Shown piece by piece: positions 36,150 to 45,147 of a DNA stretch of 64,000 bases. This stretch comes from Candidatus Villigracilis saccharophilus (GTDB taxonomy: Bacteria > Chloroflexota > Anaerolineae > Anaerolineales > Villigracilaceae). Position 1 is the stretch's first letter. Each line of letters begins with the position of its first letter. The notes under the pieces are model-generated. The model was not told the DNA's origin, searched no databases, and was given only the letters and a program-made list of their open reading frames with translations. Location: NCBI GenBank assembly GCA_016709305.1, contig JADJNA010000055.1, positions 124,001-188,000 on the forward strand. The letters are read 5' to 3'. The translations under genes were made by a program, and so were the position numbers.

Positions 36150-38008
36150 ATGAAAAAAAGATCGTTTACCCTGTTTAGCATCCTGATCATTCTTTCTCTT
36201 ATCTTTGCCATTCCTGTATCCGCTAAAGAGAAGAATGAGGGAGGTCTGAGACCCGGTGAGATCGTAACGTTCGAACAGAAGATTCCGGTCAATGTTGTCT
36301 TCATCGGCTACGACAAGAATGATATTGAAAGGCAGGCCTTCCTTGATACCCTGCCGGCAACTTACGCTCCGATCGTCCGCTATCCGCCATTCTATGGAAT
36401 CCCCGGGCGGGATATGGGCTTGAAATTCAATTTTGAATACAACCTATCATTCAAGAATGCCGAATTTTCAAGGAAGTTCTTTAATTACATGAAGGGCATT
36501 GGTGTATCAGGTGACCCGACGTTTTTTCAAACTGCGTACAACGATCAGGTCAACAATGTACTGGATGTGAATGGACCAGTGCTGTATATCGACGCGCCAT
36601 CGGTCGAGAACTACCTTTCAAAGAATCTGGGCAACCCGAAAGGATACACAGTTGTCTTTGTTAATTGGTACAGCCGCCCCGATTTTAGATTCCACGTTTA
36701 CACCAAGACCGATGAGGCCGACCCTGATACTGGCTACAATTTCGGCGCCGAGCGACCCTCACGCAAGATGATCGCCTGGGGCGGAAGTAACAGCCGATTG
36801 TGGTTCTATGACCTTTCGGCCGGCCCTGAGGCATGGACCAATAACTGGAATGTGGATAACCTTGACCTCGATGGGAATGGGTTCGAAGATTATCGCATGC
36901 CGCCCATATGGGAATATTCCAGCGGCGGTTTCCGCGACCCATCCGCTCTGAGCAATGACCTTGGCCTGGTGACGCGTTTTGTTGGAATTAACCTGCTGTT
37001 CACTTCCTCACCGCTTTATGATCCATTAGTGACAGCGCCCGAAGCGGGCGGTGACAAGATCATTCATGTCAACATGCTCGAAGATGATCCCGCCAGTCTC
37101 GGTACGGATTGGATCAATATGGCAGAGGTGCGATCCAGGTTTACCAAGTTTGAACCATATTACGGTTGGCAAACGAATCTGGTCGACTTTAACCCGATCG
37201 ATACAAATGCCCAACGCGCGTTCCGTATTGCGACGGACCTGCTTCCAGAAGATGACTGCTGGAATGACTATTTCACCACCTTTGCAGAATTTTTCTGCTA
37301 TTTTGACCAGAACCGCACAGCCTATATTCCTGATTACAACGATGCTGACTATGTAGCCGGTGTATATGCTTTCAACACCACCGCGGATAATCTTGGCTCA
37401 CAATCTGGGCTGTTAGGCTTTGCCGATGACAACTGGGTGGATGGTACGCAAAGCTATATATTTGAGTTTGATACTGAGGATTATCGCTCCAGCGGGTATG
37501 GATTTAGCATCACCACCATCCACGAAGCGGGACATCATTTTGGCCTGTCCCATCCGCATGATGGTTATGATTCGGAATATGGATTTGATTACGGCCCCGG
37601 CGATGATTTCTATTTTGCCTGGTCCGGCGACGAGAGCAATACGATCATGCACTACATGGATCTCAGCACCGATTTTGGTCAGTTCGATCAGGATAATATG
37701 TACCGCTATGAAATGGCGGGCTACCTGAACTGGTCCAATGAATTGCTTGGCAGTATTCTTGCAGACCCGAACGCGAAGAGCGTCAAGAAAATATCGAACG
37801 GGCTAACGAATACGCGGATAAAGCCGTGGATAGTTTCAACAGTTGGAAGTACCTCAACGCCGCCAGCAATGCGCGCCGCGCCTACGAGGAGCTTTCGAAG
37901 GCCGCCAGTCAGCTTGGCATATCCACTCCATCCATGAATGCGATGAGAATGACGCCCAATCCAAATGTCCCGCACGAAGGCGAACCGATCCGCTTCCCTG
38001 ATAATTGA
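36150..38008 (+). pseudogene. secreted metzincin-like zinc metalloprotease; late frameshift
   Basis: About 619 residues. A signal peptide (MKKRSFTLFSILIILSLIF, cut near VSA) is followed by a long N-terminal region and a protease core with the zinc motif HEAGHHFGLSH near residue 458 and a Met-turn SNTIMHYMD near 495, the metzincin pair. The start at 36150 has AAAGGAG upstream. The main frame runs to 37937, but from about 37770 the natural C-terminus continues in another frame (ERANEYADKAVDSFNSW... to GEPIRFPDN) and ends at 38008. All catalytic residues lie before the break, so the protein may be active even as read. It probably cuts proteins or peptides outside the cell. Confidence 0.75.
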
Positions 38009-38048
38009 TCCCTCTGAAAGGATCATTTGTAAACCTGTAAATGGAAAA

Positions 38049-38085
38049 CATCCTCCCTCGTCCGTTGCCTGAGCGGGGGAGGATG
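38049..38085 (+). terminator. hairpin behind the metalloprotease gene
   Basis: CATCCTCCC and GGGAGGATG form a 9-bp stem with a 19-base loop, 40 bases after the protease stop and before the acetyltransferase gene. A T-run is lacking, so termination is uncertain. Confidence 0.35.
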
Positions 38086-38120
38086 CCCGAAACATTTCAC
38101 AAATATCTATGGAGATAAAA

Positions 38121-39134
38121 ATGACTGATGATCTTATTACCCTATTGAACGCCCCTTCAATTTCCAACCTGCGTTTTCGACACTATCGAGGCGAGGGCGA
38201 TCTGCCCAAAATGGTTATAGCGCTTGAATCCAGCTATGACACAGACAAGGTGGAACAGGTTTACACATTGGAAGAGATGAAAACCTCTTATGCACATCTC
38301 TCCAATTGTGATCCGTACAAAGATTTGATCATTGCTGAAATTGACGGTGAAGTCATCGGGTATTCTCGTGGAGCATGGTCCATGGATGAAAACAACGGTG
38401 AATATATATATTATTTCGGCGGCTTTCTGGTTCCAAAATGGAGACGCAAAGGGATTGGCTCGGTCATGTTGGGCTGGATCGAAAATAGGATTCGTGAGAT
38501 CGCCTCCTCGCATCCAACTGATCACGATAAATTCTTTCAAGTATTTCTATCTGACACTGAAACCGCGCGGGCTGCCATGCTGGTCAAAGCTGGTTATAGC
38601 CCAATAAGATATTTCCACGAAATGGTGCGGACCTCTCTGGAGGATATTCCAGCCTTCGCACTGCCTGACGGGTTGGAACTTCGTGCGGTACTTCCAGAAC
38701 ATTACCGTTTGATCTGGGATGCGGCAGAAGAAGCAAACATGGATCATTGGGGCTTCTCGAAATCAACGGAAGAGGATTATCAATGGTGGTTATCCGACAA
38801 GACTTATTTTCGACCACATTTGTGGCAGGTGGCTTGGGATGTGGAAAAAGATCAGGTCGCTGGACAGGTGCGAACCTTTATCAACGATGTCGAAAATGAA
38901 AAATATTCGCGCAAACGCGGTTACACGGAGTTCATCAGTGTCCGCCGTCCCTGGCGCAAACGCGGAGTGGCGCGTGCATTGATCGCCCGCAGCCTGCAGG
39001 TTCAAAAGGAACAAGGCATGATCGAATCGGGTTTGGGTGTTGATTCCGAGAACTTAAGTGGAGCGACTCGTATTTATGAAGATTGCGGCTTTGTGGTTGT
39101 CAAGAGGAATACGATCTATCGCAAACCTGTTTAG
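38121..39134 (+). CDS. double-domain GNAT acetyltransferase
   Basis: A 337-residue protein with two GNAT folds. Domain 1 (about 15-165) has the acetyl-CoA loop WRRKGIGSVMLGW and domain 2 (about 175-330) has WRKRGVARALIARS followed by a VDSENLSGATRIYEDCGF tail typical for the family. The ATG at 38121 has GGAG 6 bases before it. Such proteins transfer acetyl groups to small molecules, antibiotics or peptides, e.g. mycothiol-type synthases or toxin-inactivating enzymes. Substrate cannot be read from sequence. It is separated by a hairpin from the upstream protease gene. Confidence 0.85.
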   Translation: MTDDLITLLNAPSISNLRFRHYRGEGDLPKMVIALESSYDTDKVEQVYTLEEMKTSYAHLSNCDPYKDLIIAEIDGEVIGYSRGAWSMDENNGEYIYYFGGFLVPKWRRKGIGSVMLGWIENRIREIASSHPTDHDKFFQVFLSDTETARAAMLVKAGYSPIRYFHEMVRTSLEDIPAFALPDGLELRAVLPEHYRLIWDAAEEANMDHWGFSKSTEEDYQWWLSDKTYFRPHLWQVAWDVEKDQVAGQVRTFINDVENEKYSRKRGYTEFISVRRPWRKRGVARALIARSLQVQKEQGMIESGLGVDSENLSGATRIYEDCGFVVVKRNTIYRKPV

Positions 39135-39380
39135 AAAATAGACATGGTCAATTCCTGATCGATCCCGCCGCCCAGCGCGGTCAGTATCAAGGAACCTGCA
39201 CTGGCTCGTTCAATGCAGGGATTACGGAGACTGTCTGGCAATTGATGGCGGACTTGTTTAAAGTCGAAACAAATGTCCACTTTCCCACTCGTATCAAAAA
39301 AGGGTGGCATTTTTTTTCTCCGGTTTGGGCGAATGAAGCAGATTATGGCCAGTAACTTTGGTTATTTATGTTTTATCTTA

Positions 39381-39409
39381 TTGACTGTATTTTTTTAATC
39401 TCTTATAAT
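39381..39409 (+). promoter_or_regulatory. sigma-70-type promoter of the LacI-type regulator
   Basis: TTGACT (39381-39386) and TATAAT (39404-39409) are separated by 17 bases, close to consensus. The palindromic operator begins at the last base of the -10 box, so a bound repressor would block the start site. Confidence 0.75.
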
Positions 39410-39422
39410 GCAATCGATTGCA
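39409..39422. promoter_or_regulatory. LacI-family operator O1 (TGCAATCGATTGCA)
   Basis: A perfect 14-bp palindrome with a central CG, the usual LacI/GalR operator form. It overlaps the -10 box and the first ATG of the regulator gene. The same core recurs at 40470-40485 before the transporter gene, which supports a shared regulator. Confidence 0.8.
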
Positions 39423-40446
39423 TAAAAAGAGCGTTCCATTGATAAAAAAACCACTCAAACTCTTGATGATATTGCCCGCTGGCAAAAGTTTCCAAGTCAA
39501 CGGTCTCGCGCGCGTTAAACGACAGTCCCCTTCTCAACCAAAGACAAAAGAACGTATTCAGGCGCTTGCCAGGAAGCATAATTTTAGTATCAATGTTACT
39601 GCCCGTAATCTTCGAGTACGCCAGAGCCGCACGATTGCTTTTGTAACACCCGATTGTGAGCCGGACTTCTTTTCTCCTGAAAGCCTGTTTGGTTTCGAGA
39701 TACTGGGAGGGATTGGTGACGAACTGCGCATTTTGGGATATGACCTTTTGATTGCAAATGTCAATCCGCACGATACAACAAGTATCAACTCCTATTTTGG
39801 CATTGCACGTGTGGATGGCTTTATCGTGCTGGCTTCGAAAACCAGCCAATCCACTATTGAGAAACTGATCGAATTGGACGCCCCTTTTATCACATGGGGA
39901 GCTCCCATGCCAAAATTCAAGTATTGCTCGGTGACTGGCGATAACATCACCGGGGGAAAGTTGGCAACCCGACACTTGATCCAGATTGGCAGGCAGCGCA
40001 TCGCTTTTTTAGGCGGATCTGCTGAGGACCCGACCGTACAACATCGTTATCAAGGGTATGAAAAGGCATTGCAGCTAGCCGGACACCGGGCGGTTTCCAA
40101 GCTGGTCGCTTATGGCGATTATTCCTTTGCTTCTGGTTTGGATGCCATGCAACGTCTTTTGAAGCAATCACCCGACCTGGATGCTTTTGTCAACAGCGAC
40201 CTGATGGCGATTGCAGCGATCAAGACCATTCTCGAATATGGAATACGAGTTCCCGAAGATGTCGCTGTTGTGGGGTATGACGATGTATCTATTGCAATAT
40301 ATAACAATCTGCCGCTGACGACCATCCGCCAGAATGTGCCGATGGCGGGGCGTTTGTTGGCACAGAATTTGATTCACTATATCAAGACAGGTGAGATCAC
40401 CAATGTGACTACCTCAGTGGAACTCGTAATTCGAAAATCGGCGTAG
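39418..40446 (+). pseudogene. LacI-family sugar-responsive regulator, frame breaks in the HTH
   Basis: The long frame encodes a complete LacI-type sensor domain (RTIAFVTPDCEPDFF, VDGFIVLAS, RHLIQIGRQRIAFLGG, DLDAFVNSDLMAIAAI, VPEDVAVVGYDD). Its first 40 codons do not look like LacI, but the missing HTH is there in the other frames: TLDDIAR near 39459, then AKVSKSTVSRALNDSPLLNQ from 39482, then KTKERIQALARKHNF in the main frame. Three small indels, one in a run of seven A (39444-39450), would restore a normal protein of about 345 residues. It probably represses itself and the downstream MFS-GH3 genes through the two palindromes. Sequencing error is the likely cause of the breaks. Confidence 0.8.
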
Positions 40447-40461
40447 TTGCCCGATTTTTTT
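40434..40461 (+). terminator. rho-independent terminator behind lacI-type gene
   Basis: AAAATCGG (40434-40441) pairs with CCGATTTT (40451-40458), followed by a T-run. The left arm lies within the last codons of the regulator gene. It separates the regulator transcript from the transporter gene, which therefore needs its own promoter. Confidence 0.7.
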
Positions 40462-40469
40462 AGCACAAG

Positions 40470-40485
40470 TTGCAATCGATTGCAA
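40470..40485. promoter_or_regulatory. LacI-family operator O2 (TTGCAATCGATTGCAA)
   Basis: A perfect 16-bp palindrome with the same core as O1, 20 bases before the MFS start codon. Position between terminator and start codon fits direct repression of the transporter and the following glycosidase. Confidence 0.8.
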
Positions 40486-40505
40486 AGATTGAGAGGAAAA
40501 AATAT

Positions 40506-41694
40506 ATGAGTTTCTTCGTAAAGGTAAAGCAATACCCCAAGATCGGCCTAGTCATCTTATCTTTTATCGCCTTTGTTGCCTTGGGCATGCCCGATGGTTT
40601 ACTGGGTGTAGCATGGCCCTCCATTCGAAATGGTTTTTCCATCCCATTGGATGCGCTTGGCATGTTTTTAACCGCTCTGGTGATCGGGTACATGACTTCC
40701 AGTTTTTTCAGCGGTCCCATCGTGACACGGTTTGGCGTGGGAAAGGTTCTTGCCATTAGTTGTACTCTGACGGGGATTGCGCTGTTCTGCTATACCTTTG
40801 TCCCTGCATGGTGGATGATGGTGCTTTTGGGTGTTGTGGCCGGATTTGGCGCAGGCGCGATCGACGCAGGCTTGAACACATACGTTGCGGCTCACTTTAG
40901 TGAAGGCCTGATGCAATGGCTCCATGCCAGTTGGGGCGTGGGGATCACGCTGGGACCGATCATCATGACGCTCGGGTTAAGCAATACAGATTCTTGGCAT
41001 ACCGGATATCGTATCGTTGGCGGTTTTCAGCTTTTTTTGGCGGCTTGCTTTTTGTTGACATTGCCCATGTGGAGCGAAAATGATAAACCTGCCGCACACG
41101 ATGAACCTATGAAGCTAACTGATTACAAAACATCGATGGGTGAGACCATGCGCGAGTTGCGTGTGTGGATGAGCGCCTTACTTTTCTTCCTTTATGTTGG
41201 TGCAGAGGGTGCGCTTGGTACATGGATCTATACCCTGCTCACCGAGTCGCGCGGTATTGACCCAATCGTGGCAGGCTTTTGGGCCGGCAGTTATTGGGCG
41301 ACCTTCACCGTGGGCCGCATCATTGCGGGGTTGTTTGCAAAACGGGCGGGGGTGAATCTTTTGGTGACGGGCGGTTTGGTCGGTGCTTTTTTCGGTTCGG
41401 TCTTGTTGGTTTTGGAATCCATCTGAAGCGGTGAACTTGCTGGCGGTGGCGATCATCGGCTTTTGCATTGCGCCGATATTCCCCGCCATGATGTCTGGCA
41501 CAAGCAAGCGTGTGGGAGAGCGCTTTGCCGCGAACACCATCGGGATGCAAATGACCGCCACCGGTTTGGGAACAGCGGTCATCCCAGGGGTAATGGGAGT
41601 TATCGCCAAACAGGTTTCACTTGAAACCATCCCACTGATATTGCTGGGCTTGTATGTGGGTTTGTTGGGGGTGTATCTGGCGGTTTCGAAATAA
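40506..41694 (+). pseudogene. MFS sugar-type transporter, one frameshift
   Basis: Two frames join to about 396 residues with twelve hydrophobic segments, the usual MFS length. Signs are GMPDGLLGVAWPSIRNGF in helix 1-2, GPIVTRFGVGKVLAIS as loop 2-3, and GVVAGFGAGAIDAGLNTYVA in helix 4-5, as in the fucose/glucose-permease-like branch. The first frame stops at 41426; helices 10-12 (NLLAVAIIGFCIAPIFPAMM onward) continue in the second frame to 41694. The break lies near 41415. It probably imports a sugar or glycoside released from or cut by the following GH3 enzyme, under LacI-type control. Confidence 0.78.
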
Positions 41695-41775
41695 TTTTTT
41701 GCAAAATGAAAAAAATGAGTACGGTACTTTCTATCCTCTAATTATCAATCTCTAACAAACAAGGAGAAAAAAGCA

Positions 41776-43999
41776 ATGAGCAAGCAAAAGAAATCAGAAA
41801 ATGAGGGGCAGGTTGAGGCGCGGGTGGATGCGCTCTTGAAAAAAATGAGCCTTGAAGAAAAAGTCGGGCAACTCAATCAGGTGGGTGGCGCGGCGTTTTC
41901 TCCCGGACCCGCAGCCGAAGATCAGATTCGTAAAGGCGGGGCGGGTTCGGTCTTGTGGTTGAACGATACGAAGAAATTCAACGAGTTGCAGAAGATCGCC
42001 ATTGAAGAAAGCCCATCGGGCATTCCGCTATTGTTCGCGTTGGATGTGATTCACGGCTATCACACTATCTTCCCTGTACCTCTGGCCATGGCGGCTTCAT
42101 GGGATCCGAAGGTGCCCGAGAAATCTCAAAGCGTGGCGGCGAAGGAAGCGCGCGCGGCTGGTCTGCATTGGACCTTTGGTCCGATGCTCGACATCTGCCG
42201 TGATGCTCGCTGGGGGCGCATCGTCGAAGGCGCAGGTGAAGACCCGTATTTGGCTTCCGCGATGGCGGCGGCACAAGTGCGCGGATTCCAGGGCGACGAT
42301 GTTTCAGACTCAGAGCGTGTCTTGGCATGTGCCAAGCACTTCGCAGGCTATGGTTATTCCGATGGCGGACGTGATTATGACCCTGTTTATCTTTCCGAGT
42401 CGCAACTTCGCAATACGGTATTGCCGCCTTTCAAAGCCGCAGTAGATGTGGGTGTAGAAACTTTCATGAGCGCATACATGGATTTGAACGATGTCCCAGC
42501 AACGGGCAATCGATTCCTGCTTCGCAAAGTCTTGCGCGATGAATGGGGTTTCGATGGCTTCGTCGTTTCGGACGCATTCGCGGTTGCAAACATGGTCATT
42601 CAAGGCCACGCGAAAGATAGACGCGAAGCCGCCCTGCGCGGACTCAAATCTGGCATGAACATGGATATGTCCAGTTACACCTACACCGATAACGCTGCTC
42701 AATTGGTAGAAGAAGGTTCGTTGACCGAAGCTGAAATAGACGAACTCGTGCGCCCGATCCTGACTGTCAAAGCCAAGATGGGCTTGTTCGAGAAACCCTA
42801 TGTCGATGAAACCCTGCTTGATAAAGTGATCGCATTACCCGAACATCGCGCCACTTCAAGATGGTCGGCGCAGCGCTCGATGGTATTACTCCGTAACGAA
42901 GGCGGACTTTTGCCGCTCAGCAAGGATGTGAAGAAAGTCGCGGTGCTTGGTCCTGTTGCTGATTCCATGCAAGCCACCGAAGGTTCATGGATGGTCTTTG
43001 GTCATACCCCCGCGGCAGTGACGGTCCTGCAAGGCATCCGCGCCAAATTGCCCAACGCCGAAGTAACCTACGCATCGGGTCCAGAGATTCGACGCGACAT
43101 CCCTTCATGGTTCGAAAACCTGATGGCAGGTCAGGAACGGAAGCCCGAGCAAACCCCAGCGGAGTCTGAAGCGGCTTTTCAATCCGCGTTGGAAACTGCC
43201 AAGGCCGCTGATCAGATCATCATGGTGCTCGGCGAAACCGACATCATGGCAGGCGAAGCTGCATCCCGTGCCTCGCTCGACCTGCCCGGACGACAAGAAG
43301 AATTGCTCAAAGCCGTCGTCGCGTTGGGCAAGCCCGTTTTTTTGGTCTTGTTGAATGGTCGTCCACTGAGCATCAACTGGGCGGCTGAGAACATCCCCGC
43401 CATCCTCGAAGCGTGGGAGCCTGGCACCGAAGGCGGCAACGCTGTCGCGGACATCCTCTTTGGCGACGCGAACCCCGGCGGCAAACTTCCCGTCACCTTC
43501 CCGCGCAAGGGCAGCCATGCGCCGCTGTATTATGCGCGCAATACAACCCACTCACCCGAAGACAGCCCCATGTACAACCCGCGCTATTGGGATGGCTTGC
43601 CCGTGCCGCTTTATCCCTTCGGCTTCGGCTTGAGTTACACCACCTTTGAATTTTCCAACCTCAAAATTTCATCCGAGAAGATCAAGCTGGGCGAGAGTCT
43701 CACCGTCGCAGTCGAAGTGACCAACACTGGCAAACTCGCAGGCGACGAAGTGGCGCAACTCTATATTCACCAGAAACATGGAACAGATACCCGTCCCATG
43801 CGCGAGTTGAAAGGCTTCGAGCGTATCACCCCTGCAACCTGGCGAAAAGAAGATTGTGACCTTCAAACTCGGCAAAGATGAATTGATCTACTGGAGCACG
43901 AACGCCAATGCATGGATTCAAGACCCCGCATCCTTCGACCTTTGGGCTGGTTCTGACTCCCAAGCCTCTCTCCACGTTGAATTTGAAGTGACGGCGTAA
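41776..43999 (+). pseudogene. GH3 beta-glycosidase; frameshift near the C-terminus
   Basis: The main frame (41776-43881) gives 701 residues: GH3 N-terminal barrel with KHFAGYG, a nucleophile aspartate in GFVVSDAF (about residue 264), the GH3 C-terminal domain (MVLLRNEGGLLPLS, VLGETDIMAGEAASRA) and a fibronectin III-like domain (YPFGFGLSYTTFEFS, VTNTGKLAGDEVAQLY). From about 43840 the natural end continues in another frame (LQPGEKKIVTFKLGKDELIYW to EFEVTA) and stops at 43999, so about 741 residues in all. No signal peptide, so it acts in the cytoplasm on imported glycosides such as beta-glucosides or xylosides. The operon with the MFS gene supports this. The main frame alone may already be active. 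Confidence 0.85.
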
Positions 44000-44013
44000 A
44001 AAAATTATCAACC

Positions 44014-44057
44014 ACGAAGGTCATGAAGGGTTTTCCCTTTGTGACCTTCGTTTCTTT
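44014..44057 (+). terminator. rho-independent terminator behind the GH3 gene
   Basis: ACGAAGGTCA (44014-44023) pairs with TGACCTTCGT (44042-44051), followed by a T-rich tail. It ends the transporter-glycosidase transcript. Confidence 0.75.
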
Positions 44058-44078
44058 CGGGGTGAAAGGAAATACATC

Positions 44079-44201
44079 ATGGCAATAACACACAAACGAC
44101 TCGGCAGGCATGGCGTACTCGTCAGTAATATCTGTCTGTATGACAACGTATATTCCTTGGTTATTCGCTCTAAATGCCTATCATCATGGATCAGGATTTG
44201 A
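44079..44201 (+). pseudogene. aldo/keto reductase, N-terminal stub
   Basis: The ATG at 44079 (GAAAGGA upstream) begins MAITHKRLGRHGVLVSNICL, the standard first strand of aldo/keto reductases. After NICL, where the family continues G-T-M-x-F/W-G, the similarity ends and the frame stops at 44201. The rest of the gene is not in the window. A broken transposase lies immediately after, so an insertion plus deletion probably removed it. Confidence 0.7.
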
Positions 44202-44850
44202 TTCAGATATTCTCATCGCAGATTGCCCATGTACCTTTCACAAACCCCATTAGCCTCGGGCGTTAGATACGTCGTCTTCACCTCTTTGATACTTCCGGTT
44301 ACTGCTGAAAAAAAATTGCATATTTTTTATCACGGTCACGGATTAGATACTCCAGTCCTTTCCCCCATGGTGTCGCTTCTCGTAATTGCTGTGCCGTCCA
44401 TTCATCGGTTGGTACTATCCTCAGCGTTTTCAGTTCCATCACTGCAAAGATATACCATTGTCGAAATAACCAATCATTCACTACCGTAAAGTCGCATGCC
44501 CAGATGCCACTCGCTTGATTCTTCAGGAAGGTCGCCCACGTTTCCCGCAAGGGCATCGGGACGATGTGACTCGATGAATGTGCTTTCCTATCTTTCGGCA
44601 TGTATTTTTGGATGCTCCGTTTACTTACTTCAATCCCCAACTTCAACAATTCTCCGCGTATCCGTTCTGCTCCCCATAACTGATTCTCTTTCGCCAAGAC
44701 AGTAACGTGCGATAGAAATACCAGACGAAACCAATCAGAGTTGGTTAGCCCGGGTCGTTTAATCTGGCGATTTAACACGATCAATTGTTAGCGCAACAAT
44801 GCATTTTCTACAAGCAGATCGGTATGGCTGCGAGTCAGATCTGAAAGTAT
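44160..44850 (-). pseudogene. broken integrase-type transposase (rve domain)
   Basis: The best frame (44299-44784) encodes a helix-turn-helix linker (WGAERIRGELLKLGIEVSKR) and the first part of an rve core (GIWACDFTVVNDW with the first catalytic Asp, then LIRDRDKKYA with the second). Upstream the frame continues as VENALLR then a TAA stop then QLIVLNRQIKRP, so the natural N-terminus is cut by a nonsense codon. Downstream, the continuation toward 44160 is in other frames. This is the IS481/IS3-like stand-alone integrase type common in this phylum. No terminal repeats could be matched. The boundaries are approximate. Confidence 0.65.
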
Positions 44851-44960
44851 GCCGATGATTTGGACTGAATGTGCCGGTTTTGTCCAATGTTTGGTGCGTT
44901 CTAGTATCTAGCCAAGGAATTTGCCCATCATGCTGCTCCCAGATAATTATGAGACAGAGA

Positions 44961-45083
44961 AAAATAACATGATAATCCTCTTTTTCCGGGCGGATAAGCG
45001 AAGTATCCAGCACAGGGTAAAATAACATGATAGGCTTCTTTTACCGCGTAATTCCGGGCGGAAGAGACGGTAGCCAGCACAAC
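44961..45083. repeat. two imperfect tandem repeats before the response-regulator gene
   Basis: Unit 1 (44961-45018) and unit 2 (45019-45083) both begin AAAATAACATGATA, share a TTCTTT/CTCTTT and TTCCGGGCGG core and end with CCAGCACA. They fill much of the space before the kinase start at 45148. Either a remnant of the insertion sequence end or paired regulatory sites. Confidence 0.5.
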
Positions 45084-45147
45084 TAAAAAGCTCTGGGATT
45101 TTATCCAAGCTTTTTCTGGGTAATCGCTATTCAACTAGAGGTAGATC

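Noticed and set aside
39135..39355. Open frame between the acetyltransferase and LacI-type genes
   Set aside because: It starts inside the acetyltransferase frame, has no ribosome site and no recognisable domain; perhaps a remnant, but unsupported.
43105..43551. Minus-strand 148-codon frame in the GH3 gene
   Set aside because: Shadow of the GH3 coding sequence.
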